Shown here one piece after another: positions 11,570 to 22,560 of a stretch of DNA of 64,000 nt. Numbering within the stretch: position 1 is the first letter of the stretch; the number at the start of each line of letters is the position of its first letter. The position numbers were made by a program, and so were the translations under genes. Where the stretch lies: the NCBI GenBank assembly GCA_019054805.1, contig JAHQIY010000005.1, forward strand, positions 5,625,501 to 5,689,500. The letters run 5' to 3'. The notes below the pieces were generated by a model. That model did not search any database and was not told where the DNA came from. It saw only the letters and a program-made list of their open reading frames with translations. The stretch comes from Brachionus manjavacas (taxonomy: Eukaryota; Rotifera; Eurotatoria; Ploima; Brachionidae).

Positions 11570-11910
11570 AAGTTTTAAAGTTTATTATTATCTAAAGAGA
11601 AAACCGGGTCCGGTTGTCGTCGTAGACTGAACACCGGGCGAAAATATAAATCACATTATATAAGAAATATGAGGAAAAATGAAATAAATAAACTAAATAA
11701 ATATAAAATATAAATATGAAATACGCGTGCATGCAACTGCACAGCGAACCGCGTACATACACAGTGATGTCTTCATCACAGGTACATTCGTCTGCTAGGC
11801 TTTTATGAAGAATTCTAATCCGACTGAGAAAAAGGTTTTGTTACAATGTATTTACAATAAGGCACAGTGTTCTCGCTTTTTGTACTAATATCCGAACGGA
11901 ACATGATCTC
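11570..11910. other. GC-richer island of unknown nature
   Basis: This stretch stands out in base composition (for example CCGGGTCCGGTTGTCGTCG at 11605 and CGCGTGCATGCAACTGCACA at 11724). It has no open frame of note and no tRNA or rRNA fold that I could draw. It may be an eroded mobile element end or a non-coding gene; no evidence favours either. Confidence 0.3.
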
Positions 11911-12109
11911 ATTCAATAATTATTCAGGTGAAGAATAAAATTAAATTTTCGAAAGTTCCTTGATTGACACTTCATGAACTTCTAAAAATACTATATTTCT
12001 AAATTCAAGCACAGCAAGTCTTCTGGAGAATAATTTCGTCACTACAATAGTATATTTTTTTTTAAAAAAAAGGAATTGATCAGTAAAGCAAAAATTATAA
12101 TTAAAGCAT

Positions 12110-12655
12110 TAATGAGTATATTAGATCATTTTATGTAAATTTCCATAATAAATGTAAGATTACATAAAAAAACATCAAATTTAGAATTAAATTTAAGCTT
12201 TCGTAAAATGATGTAAAATTACGTAAAATTAAGTTTTTTCCATACTGACGACCAAAAATTCCAATTTTTCAGACAATAATTTTAATTTTAATAAATTTTT
12301 AAAATTGTACATTTTCTTTCAATTTATTTCATAATTTTACACAAAATATGGCTAAAAAATGCAATAAATGGTAATTTTTAGTATTTGTTTTATCTAATGC
12401 ATGTGAATAATTATAAGTAAATTTATTTAATTAGTTAATACTATTTTTTTATCCTAAAATTTCACTTTTTTTTATTTATAAGGTTATTTTACATCAAATT
12501 TTATATCAAACATTTTGTTGTGTTTAACTTGAAATGACGCAATTTACATCATTTTTCGTAAGTTAAAATTTAATTTCATTCTTAATTCGATGTAATTTTA
12601 TGTAATCTTACATTTATTGATGTAAAATTACTTAAAATCATGTAATATTACCCGT
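12110..12655. repeat. Imperfect foldback (MITE-like) element
   Basis: The left arm (about 12110-12215) and right arm (about 12535-12655) are imperfect inverted copies. Both include AATAAATGTAAGATTACATAAAA and then ACATC.AATT...GAATT on opposite strands, plus a further GATGTAAA..ACGT block. The outer ends read as GAGTATATTAGATC and, reversed, GGGTAATATTACATGA. The core of about 320 bp is AT-rich and non-coding. No target duplication was identified. Confidence 0.65.
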
Positions 12656-12765
12656 TCTGCGGTTTAAAGTAAAACACTGCAGATTAAATTGATTTCTGGA
12701 AGGCTGGCTAAGAAAGCTATCCAATTTTGATTAATGTTTCTCTCAAAATTTTTTGTATTTTAGAA

Positions 12766-13111
12766 CAGAGTTGTTTTTAAGTCACAAGTCTTAAGTCAAG
12801 TCAAGTCAATGACTTAAAAAATTTTTAGTTTAAAAAATCGGTAAAAAAAAAGCGGCAAGTCAAAGTTACGGTCAACATTGTGGCGGGCGGTCATTTAGCC
12901 GTTCAGCTTGGCGGCCAGAATTTGGGACTGCGGCGCTGAAAAAAAAGATGCCAAAATATCATAAAAAATTAAAAAGTTAAGAAAATTAAATATGTTTATT
13001 AATTAAAAAAAAACCATAATTTTATTAAAAAAAAAAAAAAAATTTTAAGTCATGACTTTGACTTAAATTTTTGTGACTTAGACTTAAAACTGTGACTTAA
13101 AAACAAGTCTG
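12766..13111. mobile_element. hAT-type MITE with 8-bp target duplication
   Basis: A 346-bp non-coding element. It starts CAGAGTTGTTTTTAAGTCAC and ends with the inverted form, AAAAACAAGTCTG. It is flanked by the perfect 8-bp direct repeat TTTTAGAA (12758-12765 and 13112-13119). CAGAG-type ends with 8-bp duplications are the hallmark of the hAT superfamily. The subterminal regions are built of repeated AAGTC/GACTT words, typical of hAT transposase-binding repeats. No transposase is present. A sister copy lies at 33921-34213. Confidence 0.9.
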
Positions 13112-13665
13112 TTTTAGAACCATTTGAAAAACTTTTATCAGCTATCAGATTAAGTGTTTGGGATCATCGCAAAAAAATAGGCCTTCAAAACTTGAAAAAA
13201 ATAATCATGTTATACCAAAATTTATCATTAAACAAAATAATTACATTCAATTAAATTCAATTTTTGTTCCATAATGGATCCATTTTTTTTTAATTAATTA
13301 GATTTTATTTTAAATGTTTTAATTTATTAATTTTTTTTGGTTCGAATAATTATTCAATTATCTTAAAAATTAACAAATAATTTTCAAATTTTTTAAAATT
13401 TTCATTCAATAATATTCAAACTTTAAATCGAATGTAATATTTGATTTTCAACCCTAGGTAAGGTGTACAAAAAGTGAAGAAAGACTGCCATAGCTCAACT
13501 CGAGCTAAATGCTGTTTGCCATTAGTGTGAATTATTCGAGACCGGATTGCAAAGAAAAAAACCGTCTATTTAACAAAAATTTATTATATTTTATAACACA
13601 TATATAATAAAATAAACAAAAATTAAAACTTATTTTTTAAATTTTTAAAAATTTTTTTAGATGAC

Positions 13666-16600
13666 TTAGAATCGTCTGTTCATCGACGATGTTACATTGG
13701 AGCCGCTTGCTTGCATCATGTTCATGCCTGCTATAAACTGCTGCTGTGATTGAAATTGAGAATACAATTGAGTCATTTGTTTAGCCATATCCGCAAATAT
13801 AAGTTCATTCATGTTACTATTTCCCATTTGATTTAAGGACGGAATAGGTCCCAGCAGGGAGCCCATGCTGTTTTGGTGGTTCATGAGTGGTGGGGGCGGC
13901 GGTACTGGCATCGGATTCACACCTGACTCGAATGGCATGTATCCATTTCCATTTAAGTCATTGTTCAAATTACCACTTGAGCCAGCATTTTTGTTACTAA
14001 AATCTTGTTTCATCAAGGTGTCAATTGACATGGAATTTTGCACTTTGGCGCCTGAATTTAGAGCAAAAATCTCTATGTAACGATTACCAATGTATTTTTT
14101 ATCATACTTCAGAGCTTCATTGGTCAAATTTTGGTTTTCAAAATCAACTTCACACTCTCCGCTCGGTCTACCATCCCTTCCTCTACTCAGTACAACATTT
14201 ACTGGAATCAACGGCTTGAAAAAATCTCTTATTTGGACTTCGTTTACAGAATAAGGCAGGCCTCTTAAGCGCACGCCAAATCCAGTTCTACGTGAGTTGC
14301 TTCCAAACGACACAGACTTGTTGTAGCCACACTGGTTGTCCGAGAAATTTTCCATCAATGAAGGAATAGGTGCACTCTGATTCTGACCTAAAAAATATAT
14401 TTAAATGTTCCGAAATTTTTGGATCAAAAAGCTTATCATTATTTGTTTTAGTTTCAATTTTAAGGTAAGATAACTAAAATTTGTTACAGATTAGCATTTA
14501 ATTTTATAATTGCTAATATAGTTGCAAAATTAATTTGAATTAGATCTCTGTATTAAATAAATCACTTTTTTGATCATAGAAGCGAAATATTTTGAAAATT
14601 TCTCAAAAGAATAAATAAAGCTTTATTTAATAATTATGTTCTTGGAATGTGAGAAAAATCTATAATTTAAAGATTAAAAATTTTCAATTGAAATCAGAAA
14701 TTTAAAAATTTTCTTAATTGCTCACAAATTAACTGTCTCTGACTTTCCGAAACAACCATTGCCAAATTACTTCTTATGAAGCTAAATAAACTAAGATTCA
14801 ATTTTGTTATCAATTTAATTCAGAAGAAAATCAGGTAATAGAATAAATAAATGGATTAAAATTATATGAAGATTTGATTTTATAAAATTTTATAGAAAAA
14901 AAAACTTTATAAAAATTTCATTCATGATTCAAATTTAAAAAAAGCATCAATACATTTTTTAAGGTTGCAAGTCTAAAAGAATGCGCCGCGCAGATGTAAG
15001 AATTTTTTAATTGTTGTTTCACTTTTTGGCAATTGAGCTTTATTAAAATTTAATTTTTTGACTAAAAATAGGATTTTGAATTATTGGAAAATTTTGACAA
15101 TTGTTATTGCAGAAATTTTTTTAAAAGATTTGTAATATGGCAAGTTTTTTTTTCTATCTTACATTTCTAAAAATAATTGCGTGATGATACAACGTAATTT
15201 CAAAATTTCAAAAAAGTTAAAATGAAAAAAAAAACTTGCCATATGTCTTAACATTTTTCTTCTTTCTTTCAGTATGCATTTAACAACTTTTATAACTTAA
15301 TTTTAGTTTATTTTACTTTTTTTTCGTTTCTATTTTTTTTCATTTTTTTTTATTTTATTTAATCATTTTTGATTTTTATTCTGAGAAAGAATGAATGAAT
15401 CAATGAATTCATCTTTTTTACCTAAACTATGGTACATTGACGATATTTCACCATATTTCATACCAAGAATATCGATATTTTTGGTTAATATTAAATTTAA
15501 AATTCTTCGTTTTATTAAATATCTTTTGTTCAAGTTTTTATGTCTACTTGAAATATTGCACGCCTATTAAATCAAATATAAGCTTTAATTAGATGGCATT
15601 TAAAAAACTTTAAATAAAAATTTTTCATTAGATATTGACTGTTTTTTGAAAATTTTTCCAACGAAATTCATCTAGAACCCATTTTAAAATCTTCAATTAA
15701 TTCCAAAATGCGCTCAAACATGTTCGAGGCTAAAGTGGCCATTTATTAATAAAGTTATTATTTAATGGATGCATATAAACCCGTCATTTCAATAATTAAA
15801 TTGTCATAAGAAAAATTAAATTGATGATTTTAATTTCTTAAAAGTTTAATTATTAATTTTAATTTTGGCTTATTCTCTAAAAAGTTCTCTAAAATACAAC
15901 AAACTCGAATTCCTAAACCGGGACTCAGACCCCATTAAATTTTTATATGGAGCAAAATGTTAAAAAAATTTACATTTTAACATTTGGCAAGTTTTTTTTC
16001 TATTTCACATTTTTAGAAATAATTCCGTAATTATATTTCAAATTTTAACATACTTAAGTATTGAATTTTAATTAAACAACGTAATTTCAAAATTTCAAAA
16101 AAGTTAAATAGAAAAAAAAACTTGTCATTTTCATATGTTTTGGATTTTTGGTGTAATATTTCAAAATAATTTCATTTTTCATTTTGATTTCTAAATGATT
16201 AGGTGAGTTTTTTAAAATTTTCTGAAATATTGCACAAAAAATCTCAAAATATGAAAATGTTAAAAAAAATTTTTTTTTTACATTTTCGCTATATGTGAAA
16301 ATCCTATCTAAAAATAAAGCTTGAAAGAAAAAATATTAAATATTAAATAAATAGGGAATACGATAGGGATGGACGAAGAATCTCTCAAACAAGTTAATCC
16401 TAGACTGAAAAAATTACCTTAAAATTAATTCTTAATCCTTATTATTAGCAGATGATGTGGTTACTTTATTCATGTCCAAAGTTTTAAATAGCTACTTGAA
16501 AAAAGTCGAAACTTGGCTCTACAAATGGTGACTAAAAATGGCTCCGGACAAGTGAAGTTACCTAATTTTTTCTGGAAATTCTTCAAAAAACAGGATCTAG

Positions 16601-19600
16601 TCCTAAATCTTCTTGGCAAGAAAATTTCATACTGTAATTTTCCAATTTTTTAGGTGTAAAATTTGATGAAAACTTTTGTTTTAACTCTCAAGTCGAGTTA
16701 ATCCGGTCTAGATGTCAAGATAGACTAAATTTTATCTAAATTCAGTCCCATAAATCATGGAAACTCAATGGTAAAACTTTAGTAAGGGTTTATAATGCTC
16801 ACATAGGTTCAATACCCAAAGGTTACAAGTACTTCAACATATCTAAATTAAGTCTATTTACCATCTCTCCTTTGACACCTCGTCGGAAATTTTTTATAAT
16901 CTTCTTGAAGAAATTAAACTTTAATTTCTAATGATTAGATACAATAAATTTAAGAATAGAAAAATTGTTTCAGTCACAAAAATACATTGATAAAAAGCCC
17001 TACGAAAGAATACATTGATGTCTTTGTTGAAAGCTCAAGAGTAGCCGACTTTAAAACTTCCTTGTCACTTGTCTCAAAGTGGACAGTTCAAAGCTTGTAA
17101 CTTTTCTAAAATGTATTTGTCATTTGTTCTTTTTGAAATTATTTAAACTCCAACTCAAAATTAAAAATAAAAATTAAAAAAATTAACTATGAATAGCGAA
17201 AGGAGTTTAATTACTCAAAGCCATTTAAAAAATTTATTAAATAAACTAATAAAAAAAGGATTGACCAAAAATTATCTCTCAACCTGAAAAAAATTCTGAT
17301 TTTTAATTTAATCAAAAGACATACTGTGGAACACTATTTTAAATAGATAATAATCCATATTTAGCGAATATTAATTTATTTAGGATTTTTTCTAGACATA
17401 GCCATCATTAGCTTTGATTTTGAAACCAAAAATATCGTTTACCGTGGGAAAGTTTTCTAGTATATCTTGAAAAAAAAAGGTTGTCCCTAAAACGCGGAAA
17501 ACGGAAATTCCGCTAATTATGACCCTAAAAAGCGGAATTTCCGCTTTCCGCGTTTTAGGGACAACCAAAAAAAATATTCTAAAAAGAAAAAATATTATTT
17601 TCGTTTCAGAAAGTTATCTAATTTGTTTTTTAATTCATTATTAGATTTTGCATTTACAACCGCAATTGCTAATTCGATCGACGCATTCGCCACTCGGTTT
17701 GTCATAAATTAATTCCTTTTCTTTATTATTTATGTTATAACCGCGAACTATCAGATCCTAACAGATCCGGGGAATAAATTCAACTCTTAGTTTTAAAACA
17801 TTAGAAAAAAATTTCAAATTAAGCCCATTAACTAAAAGATTAAATGTAAATTTTGGTCTGAAAAATTTAAAAATTAAATAGCTGAACAACGAAAAAGCGA
17901 AATAAAAATTGAACATTTCTTTTTAAGTCTTATGACAACAAAAAAAGGATTGGGAGGCGGACAAAATATAGAAAGACGAAATGTTGACATGACACAAAAT
18001 AGAAAAAAATATAAAGTAATGACTATATGTAGAAAAAAAATAGATACTTTGGCTAAAACTTTAAATTAAAAAGCTAATGTTTAAATTCAGCTTAAAAATA
18101 GACAATTTAAACTGTAAAAAGACAAACACGAGACTAATTTAAGAATTTTACCATTAGTAACCGACTATAAAAGTGAGAATATTGAAGCATTCTATCTCAA
18201 AATATTTAATAATTGTCCCTATTCTATCCTAGTGGATAATGGGGAGGCGCTCATCTCCTTTTCAAGTACCTTTTTGAGCAACGGCTCCGATCTGACACAG
18301 AGGCTGCTGCATCGAGTTGATCATATACACCATCTCAAAATAGCTACTAATATTTAATTTAGCTAAAATCAAAATAGCTTTAAATATAAAAAAAAATAGA
18401 ATAGCTAAGTAATAGAAAAGCATGTTTCAAAATAGCTAATTTTAATTACAAAAAAAAATGTTTTATTTTGAAAATTGTCAGATGCCGACCAACTAACAAC
18501 TTGTGTTAGAAATCTAAGCTTAAATAAAGCTTTAATTTCTCTCTAACAAAAAGGTCATCCCCAGTTGCATTTTAATGGTAATTACTATAAACAAAATGTA
18601 CAACAAAATAAAAAAACATTTTTCAATTGGCGTCGTATAAAGCTTTATAATTAAATATTAGGTTTTAATTTTTTTTATTGACACCTTATTTGAATAAAAT
18701 TTTTTTAGCTTTTTTGAATTATTTAAAAATCAATTAAGCTATTCTAAAACATTTTTTTTTATTTAAAAAAAAATAACTGAGCTATTTTGATATTTTTTTT
18801 TCCTGAACGCTGTTTTAATTATAGCTATTTTAAACAATGCTATTTTGAGCTATTCTCATTTTTAGAAGGTTTAGGTAATGATTTACTAATTGATGAAGAA
18901 AAAAATTGAAAAAAATTATTTAATTTGTATAAATTTCTATTTTTTTGAATTCGAAATTTTTTCTTTCAAAATTTTTTTTCTAAATTGTACAACAATTATT
19001 TTTTCTATATTATGTCACACTGCCAAAAGATTTGCAGAAAAAAAATTTTCAATTGAAATCAAGCATTCAAAAATGACCACTTTTCCTCTTATTTTAGTCC
19101 TAAAGCTAATTAAATTTGACCAAAGTCAACTCAAACCGGTTAAATGCTAATTTTCCTACCTCTAAATCTATTCGGCGCACTTTGGCTCATGTTGCGTGAG
19201 TAGGGCTTTTGCCGGTTTCGGTTGAAATCACCAGAACTTTGTCTGTACGCATCGTTTCCACTGTTCCAATTGGAATTTCGTTTGTTCATTTTACTGGGTT
19301 GTTTGGCGCGCATGCTAGTCTGCGAATTGGACGAATAGTGGGCCATTTCTTGTCTGCTACTTCGGAACACCTCGATGTATCTTGACAAAAAGGCAGATTA
19401 AATCAAGAGTGAATTTAAGATGCGATTAGGAAAAAAAGAGTGCCCTAGTTCAACCAGCTAAGTGGCCCTAATCAAGTTAAACTAACCAACCTGTTTGATA
19501 TTTTTTGCTTATGTCTTTCCAATGCTTTATTTGCATCTAAAATGTTATTAAATCGTACAAATGCTTCCCCGTTAAACTGACCCGAAAAATCAATTACCAT

Positions 19601-20093
19601 CAGTATGCCATCAAAAGCTATGTTTAACCCTTAAAATCACCCGTTTAAAATAAGTCCACTCTTGAAGAGACTAGGTAAAGCCCGAGCACAAAGTATGCAA
19701 CTAACCTGCGAAAAAGTTGCCAATGTCTTCCTTGTGGCACCCGAAGGGAAGCCCTCGGAGACGAACAACAGGCTCGGACCAGTTGGTCGTGCTCGACCAC
19801 GACTCTTGGATGTGCTTGCTGAGCTGTTCTTGGTTGGAGCGGAACACTTCTATGTATCGCTGGCCCATCATGGCGTTGTTGCGCTTTAGTGCCGCTTCGG
19901 CGTCGCTCTCGTCGACCAGCTCGACAAAGGCTTCGCCGGACGGCCGCCCCTCAGCATTGGTCGTCAAGTAAACACTGGGACTTTTGGCGTCTGTCTCAGA
20001 CGACTTCGGTGCTATTTTTATGCCGCTCAAAAACTTGACCACGTCCTCTACGGTGCATGACCAAGGCAAGCCGCGCAGTTTGATCACATTCAT
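13666..20093 (-). CDS. hnRNP H/F-family RNA-binding protein (three quasi-RRMs)
   Basis: Binds G-rich RNA and controls splicing or mRNA use (family role). Four exons, 20093-19706, 19629-19491, 19380-19160 and 14387-13666, have matching phases and sum to 489 aa. Quasi-RRM 1 spans residues 1-88 (IKLRGLPWSCT, GRPSGEAFVEL, GQRYIEVFRS). Quasi-RRM 2 spans about 110-190 across two introns (VVRLRGLPFGC, FNGEAFVRF, RYIEVFRSS). Quasi-RRM 3 spans about 273-350 (VRLRGLPYSV, GRPSGECEVDF, GNRYIEIFAL). RRM 3 has Cys-Glu in place of Ala-Phe in its RNP-like strand. The Ser/Asn/Arg-rich linker precedes RRM 3 and the tail is Met/Asn/Gln/Pro-rich, with PPPPPL. The last intron is 4.77 kb and full of mobile-element debris, while the other two are 76 and 110 nt. 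The gene resembles Glorund/hnRNP F but orthology is not settled. Confidence 0.9.
15135..15244. repeat. Short MITE, copy 1 (ATGGCAAG ends)
   Basis: A 110-bp non-coding element with ends ATATGGCAAGTTTTTTTTTC and, inverted, AAAAAACTTGCCATAT. It lies in the last intron of the hnRNP H/F gene. It shares its ends and its AACGTAATTTCAAAATTTCA block with 15985-16127. A TA duplication (TA|TGGCAAG...CTTGCCA|TA) is possible but not diagnostic. Confidence 0.7.
15985..16127. repeat. Short MITE, copy 2 (TTGGCAAG ends)
   Basis: A second member of the family at 15135-15244, in the same orientation. It shares GGCAAGTTTTTTTTCTAT, AGAAATAATT, AACGTAATTTCAAAATTTCA and AAAAAAAAACTTGTCA, but has about 35 bp extra in the middle. 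It lies in the same intron 0.85 kb away. Confidence 0.7.
16440..17245 (+). mobile_element. LINE family C relic: end of RT and 3' tail
   Basis: Decayed non-LTR retrotransposon. It starts inside the catalytic block (LLADDVVTLF), then reads ETWLYKW, LKMAPDK, FLGVKFDENFCFNSQVE, HKSWKLNGKTLVRVYNAHIGSI across several frames. After about 17100 comes the non-coding tail with AGGAGTTTAATTACTCAAAG at 17200, a motif shared with 35885-35940. It lies within the last intron of the hnRNP H/F gene, in the opposite orientation to it. It has many stops and indels, so it is an old copy. Confidence 0.75.
17479..17566. repeat. 88-bp near-perfect palindrome (mini-MITE)
   Basis: The arm GGTTGTCCCTAAAACGCGGA is mirrored by TCCGCGTTTTAGGGACAACC. 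The inverted match continues through CGGAAATTCCGC to a loop of about 18 nt. It is far more GC-rich than the surrounding intron. Eight A residues flank each side, compatible with an 8-bp duplication but not informative in this AT-rich context. Confidence 0.85.
18216..18282 (-). repeat. SINE fragment (3' part)
   Basis: Matches the 3' body of the tRNA-derived SINE at 34634-34812: TCTCCTTTTCAAGTACCTTT, then TTTGAGCA, and the end CTAGTGG.TAATG on the plus strand. The tRNA-like head is missing; the sequence beyond about 18282 does not match. Confidence 0.6.
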
Positions 20094-20316
20094 TGTTTAC
20101 TTTACTTTAAAATTAATTAGGAGCAATTTTTGAATTGATTTATTTTGAGAAAAAAAATGAGTGCATGTAAATTTAAAAATTAATAAAAAATACAAAAGAA
20201 ATTTTAGATAGTGAATAAATGAATTTTGTTTTATTTTTTGTTTAATATTTTATTTCTGCCATTGTTGATTTTGCATAAATTATCATTTTATATTAGCTGG
20301 ATTAGTTTCTAGTCTG

Positions 20317-20532
20317 CTATCCGACACATCCATTTGGTCCGCAGCCGCAGTTGGGCGGGCATCGACAGCTCATCGGCGAAAAGCACGTGCATTCGGGCGG
20401 GCACGCGCAGCGACTGCGGCCTGATGCTGAAATTGTTAGTGCACAACAGCCCGGACATTGAGCATTCACATGCTGTGCTGCAAATACTGATAGGAAAAAA
20501 ATGCAAAAAATTAATGTTATTTTTGCGTTCAT
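20317..20532 (-). CDS. Secreted 12-cysteine peptide 1
   Basis: A 71-aa single-exon frame with a clear signal peptide (residues 1-24, ITLIFCIFFLSVFAA, cleavage near VNA-Q) and a mature part of about 47 residues holding 12 Cys. The scaffold is CPGCC, then CxC, CP, CxC, CxCP, CxC and a final C. Peptides at 24624, 25055 and 33412 share it with the same Cys order and nearly the same spacing, while the residues between vary. Many CxC pairs recall metallothioneins, but those are cytosolic; a leader points to export. Metal binding and disulfide folding are both open. The 42% Cys-Pro-Gly content makes chance unlikely. It lies 200 bp upstream of the hnRNP H/F gene on the same strand. Confidence 0.8.
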   Translation of the reverse strand: MNAKITLIFCIFFLSVFAAQHVNAQCPGCCALTISASGRSRCACPPECTCFSPMSCRCPPNCGCGPNGCVG

Positions 20533-21377
20533 TTTACTTTTCTTTATGTTTTCTCTAGTTTGTCAAGTAATTTATAGAAAATTTTTCAAAATGGACCATC
20601 CCTGTAGCTTGAACTTTATACAAAGCGATGTTCATTTCTTCCCACACACATTTCTAGAACAAGAATGACTAATTTTCTAAAGCACAGAGTTAGTTTTGGA
20701 TTTAAAATCTAAAGCGCGCATTTTTAAATCAGGTACTCAATGGATGACTCAAGGTGCATAATTCAAAGTTAGATTTAGAGATTTAGTTGAGCTTAACTTA
20801 CATTGCATATTTTCTAAATGCTTGAAATTTTGCGAATACCAAAGTTTTTGGAATTTTTAGAATTTTCTGATTTTGTTCGAATTGACAACTACTTCAAAAT
20901 TGTCACAAATGAAAAAATTCATTAAGTTTTAAATTTTTTTTTTTCAAATAAACTCAAATTTAGCTTTGCCAAGTTTAGTACAAAAAATTTAAAATTAGTG
21001 ATGAAATCGAATTATTTTTTTGGACACTGATTGAAACTTTAATAATTAAAAAATTTGAACAGACAATTGAATGTGCAATCTAAATTCAATTCATTTTTTC
21101 TTTTGAAAATAAATTCGAAAACTGTCTGTTTTTAAATTAAAATTCGAACAACATTTAAATTTGAAGGTTATTACTAAAACACGGACCCATACTTATCTCC
21201 CCCATTAATACTATGCCATTTATCCCCCACCATTTTTCTTGTACAAAATTTTACCAGCTTTCACGAAAGACCAAAATCTAAGCTCTAGCTTTTTCGGTTC
21301 GCCTTTCATTTAATTCTGAATCACATAAAGAGAGTTTTAAAAAATTTATTTTGTTTTTAATTTTAAATTTTTAAATA
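20533..21377. other. Intergenic DNA, nothing recognised
   Basis: AT-rich spacer upstream of 12-Cys peptide 1, presumed promoter region. No gene or repeat of the window was recognised in it. Confidence 0.5.
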
Positions 21378-21665
21378 TTAATATTTTAATTTTCTAACTT
21401 ATAAATTGAAGTAATATTTTTTTCTGTGTTTGTTTTCTCCATTTCAGGCCATTTTTTTAAAAATTTCCTTAATTTTCTTTCTTGTTGCGTTTGTCCTAAC
21501 ATACTCCATACATTTGCTTTAACTTCGGATTTTTTGTATTTAATTTTTGGATCAACAAGTGAAAGAGAGAAAAGACTTTGCAAAAAAATGGCCTGAAATG
21601 GAGAAAACAAACACAGAAAAAAATATTACTTCAATTTATTTCAAGTTAGAAAATTAAAATATTAA
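21378..21665. repeat. MITE with ~80-bp terminal inverted repeats
   Basis: A 288-bp element. The ends TTAATATTTTAATTTTCTAA and, inverted, TTAGAAAATTAAAATATTAA continue as nearly perfect inverted repeats through TCTGTGTTTGTTTTCTCCAT and TTTCAGGCCATTTTTTT for about 80 bp per side, with a 4-bp length difference. The centre is about 120 bp and non-coding. No clear target duplication is seen. The high arm identity suggests a young insertion. Confidence 0.8.
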
Positions 21666-22109
21666 CTACTAAAATGCGTTGACTACTAAAATTTTTATGA
21701 TTTATTAAATGACCACCTAAAGATAGATTTATTTGTAAAATCGTATTTCTTACATTTTGTATTTTATTTTATTCTCTCTTCTCTATTTTCTATTAATATT
21801 ATTTTGCTTAAATTAAATGGAATAGATAAATAAATTTGAGTTTTTTGTACTCCTACACTGTCATTTCCATAAGGAGAATTTTTTTATATCGAGTTTATAT
21901 AAAGGGCAACCTTAATCAAATAAGTCAGGAAAATATTAAAAAATTTTAGAAGAGTTTTGCTGACTGCTCAAAATCTGACATAGATATTGGTATTCAAATA
22001 GCATCAAAACTCAATTTGCTTTTTGAAAATTTTTTTATTTAAATTTTTCTTTGAATTTATTGTTTTTCGATTATTTTTTTAATTATTTAATTTTTTCAAT
22101 TACAATTAT
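21666..22109. other. Intergenic DNA, nothing recognised
   Basis: AT-rich spacer between a MITE and a LINE fragment. No supported feature. Confidence 0.5.
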
Positions 22110-22560
22110 GTATAATTTTCTTGAAAAATTACTTATTCAAGAGCAATCAGGATTTATAAAACATAGACGCACTGCAGATAATCTTTATTTTCAAAAAGTT
22201 GTAGGGTCTTTTAAAAGAAAGAAATAAGTCCGTTGTCTATATTTTGACATTTCTAAAGCTTTTAAAAGAGTTTGGCACGATGGACTAATTTACAAGCTAA
22301 TTAAAATTAATCTATCTCTTTATCTTATTTATTGAATATGATTGTTTCTGCGTTTAAGATCAATAAGAAAAATCTTTTAGAGTAAATGTAAATGGTCATC
22401 TGAGTGATCAATATCTATTAGAGCAGGAGTCCCACAAGGGTCAGTAATTAGTCCACTTCTTTTCAGCATTGTTATAAATGACATACCAAAAAGAAACAAA
22501 AGAAACTGCCAGTACTCTCTTTTTGCAGATGATTTGGCTACTTTTTTTATTTTCAAAAAG
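22110..22560 (+). mobile_element. LINE family C fragment (RT fingers and palm)
   Basis: Decayed RT in several frames: EQSGFIKHRRTADNLYF, then [38 protein letters not shown] and SLFADDLAT. It overlaps the region copied in the insertion at 3989-4248 and is clearly the same family. Neither end of the element is present. Confidence 0.8.

Noticed and set aside
18890-19150. An 86-codon frame within the hnRNP intron
   Set aside because: Composition is Phe/Ile/Lys noise from A and T runs, antisense to the gene and next to its exon 3. Not supported.
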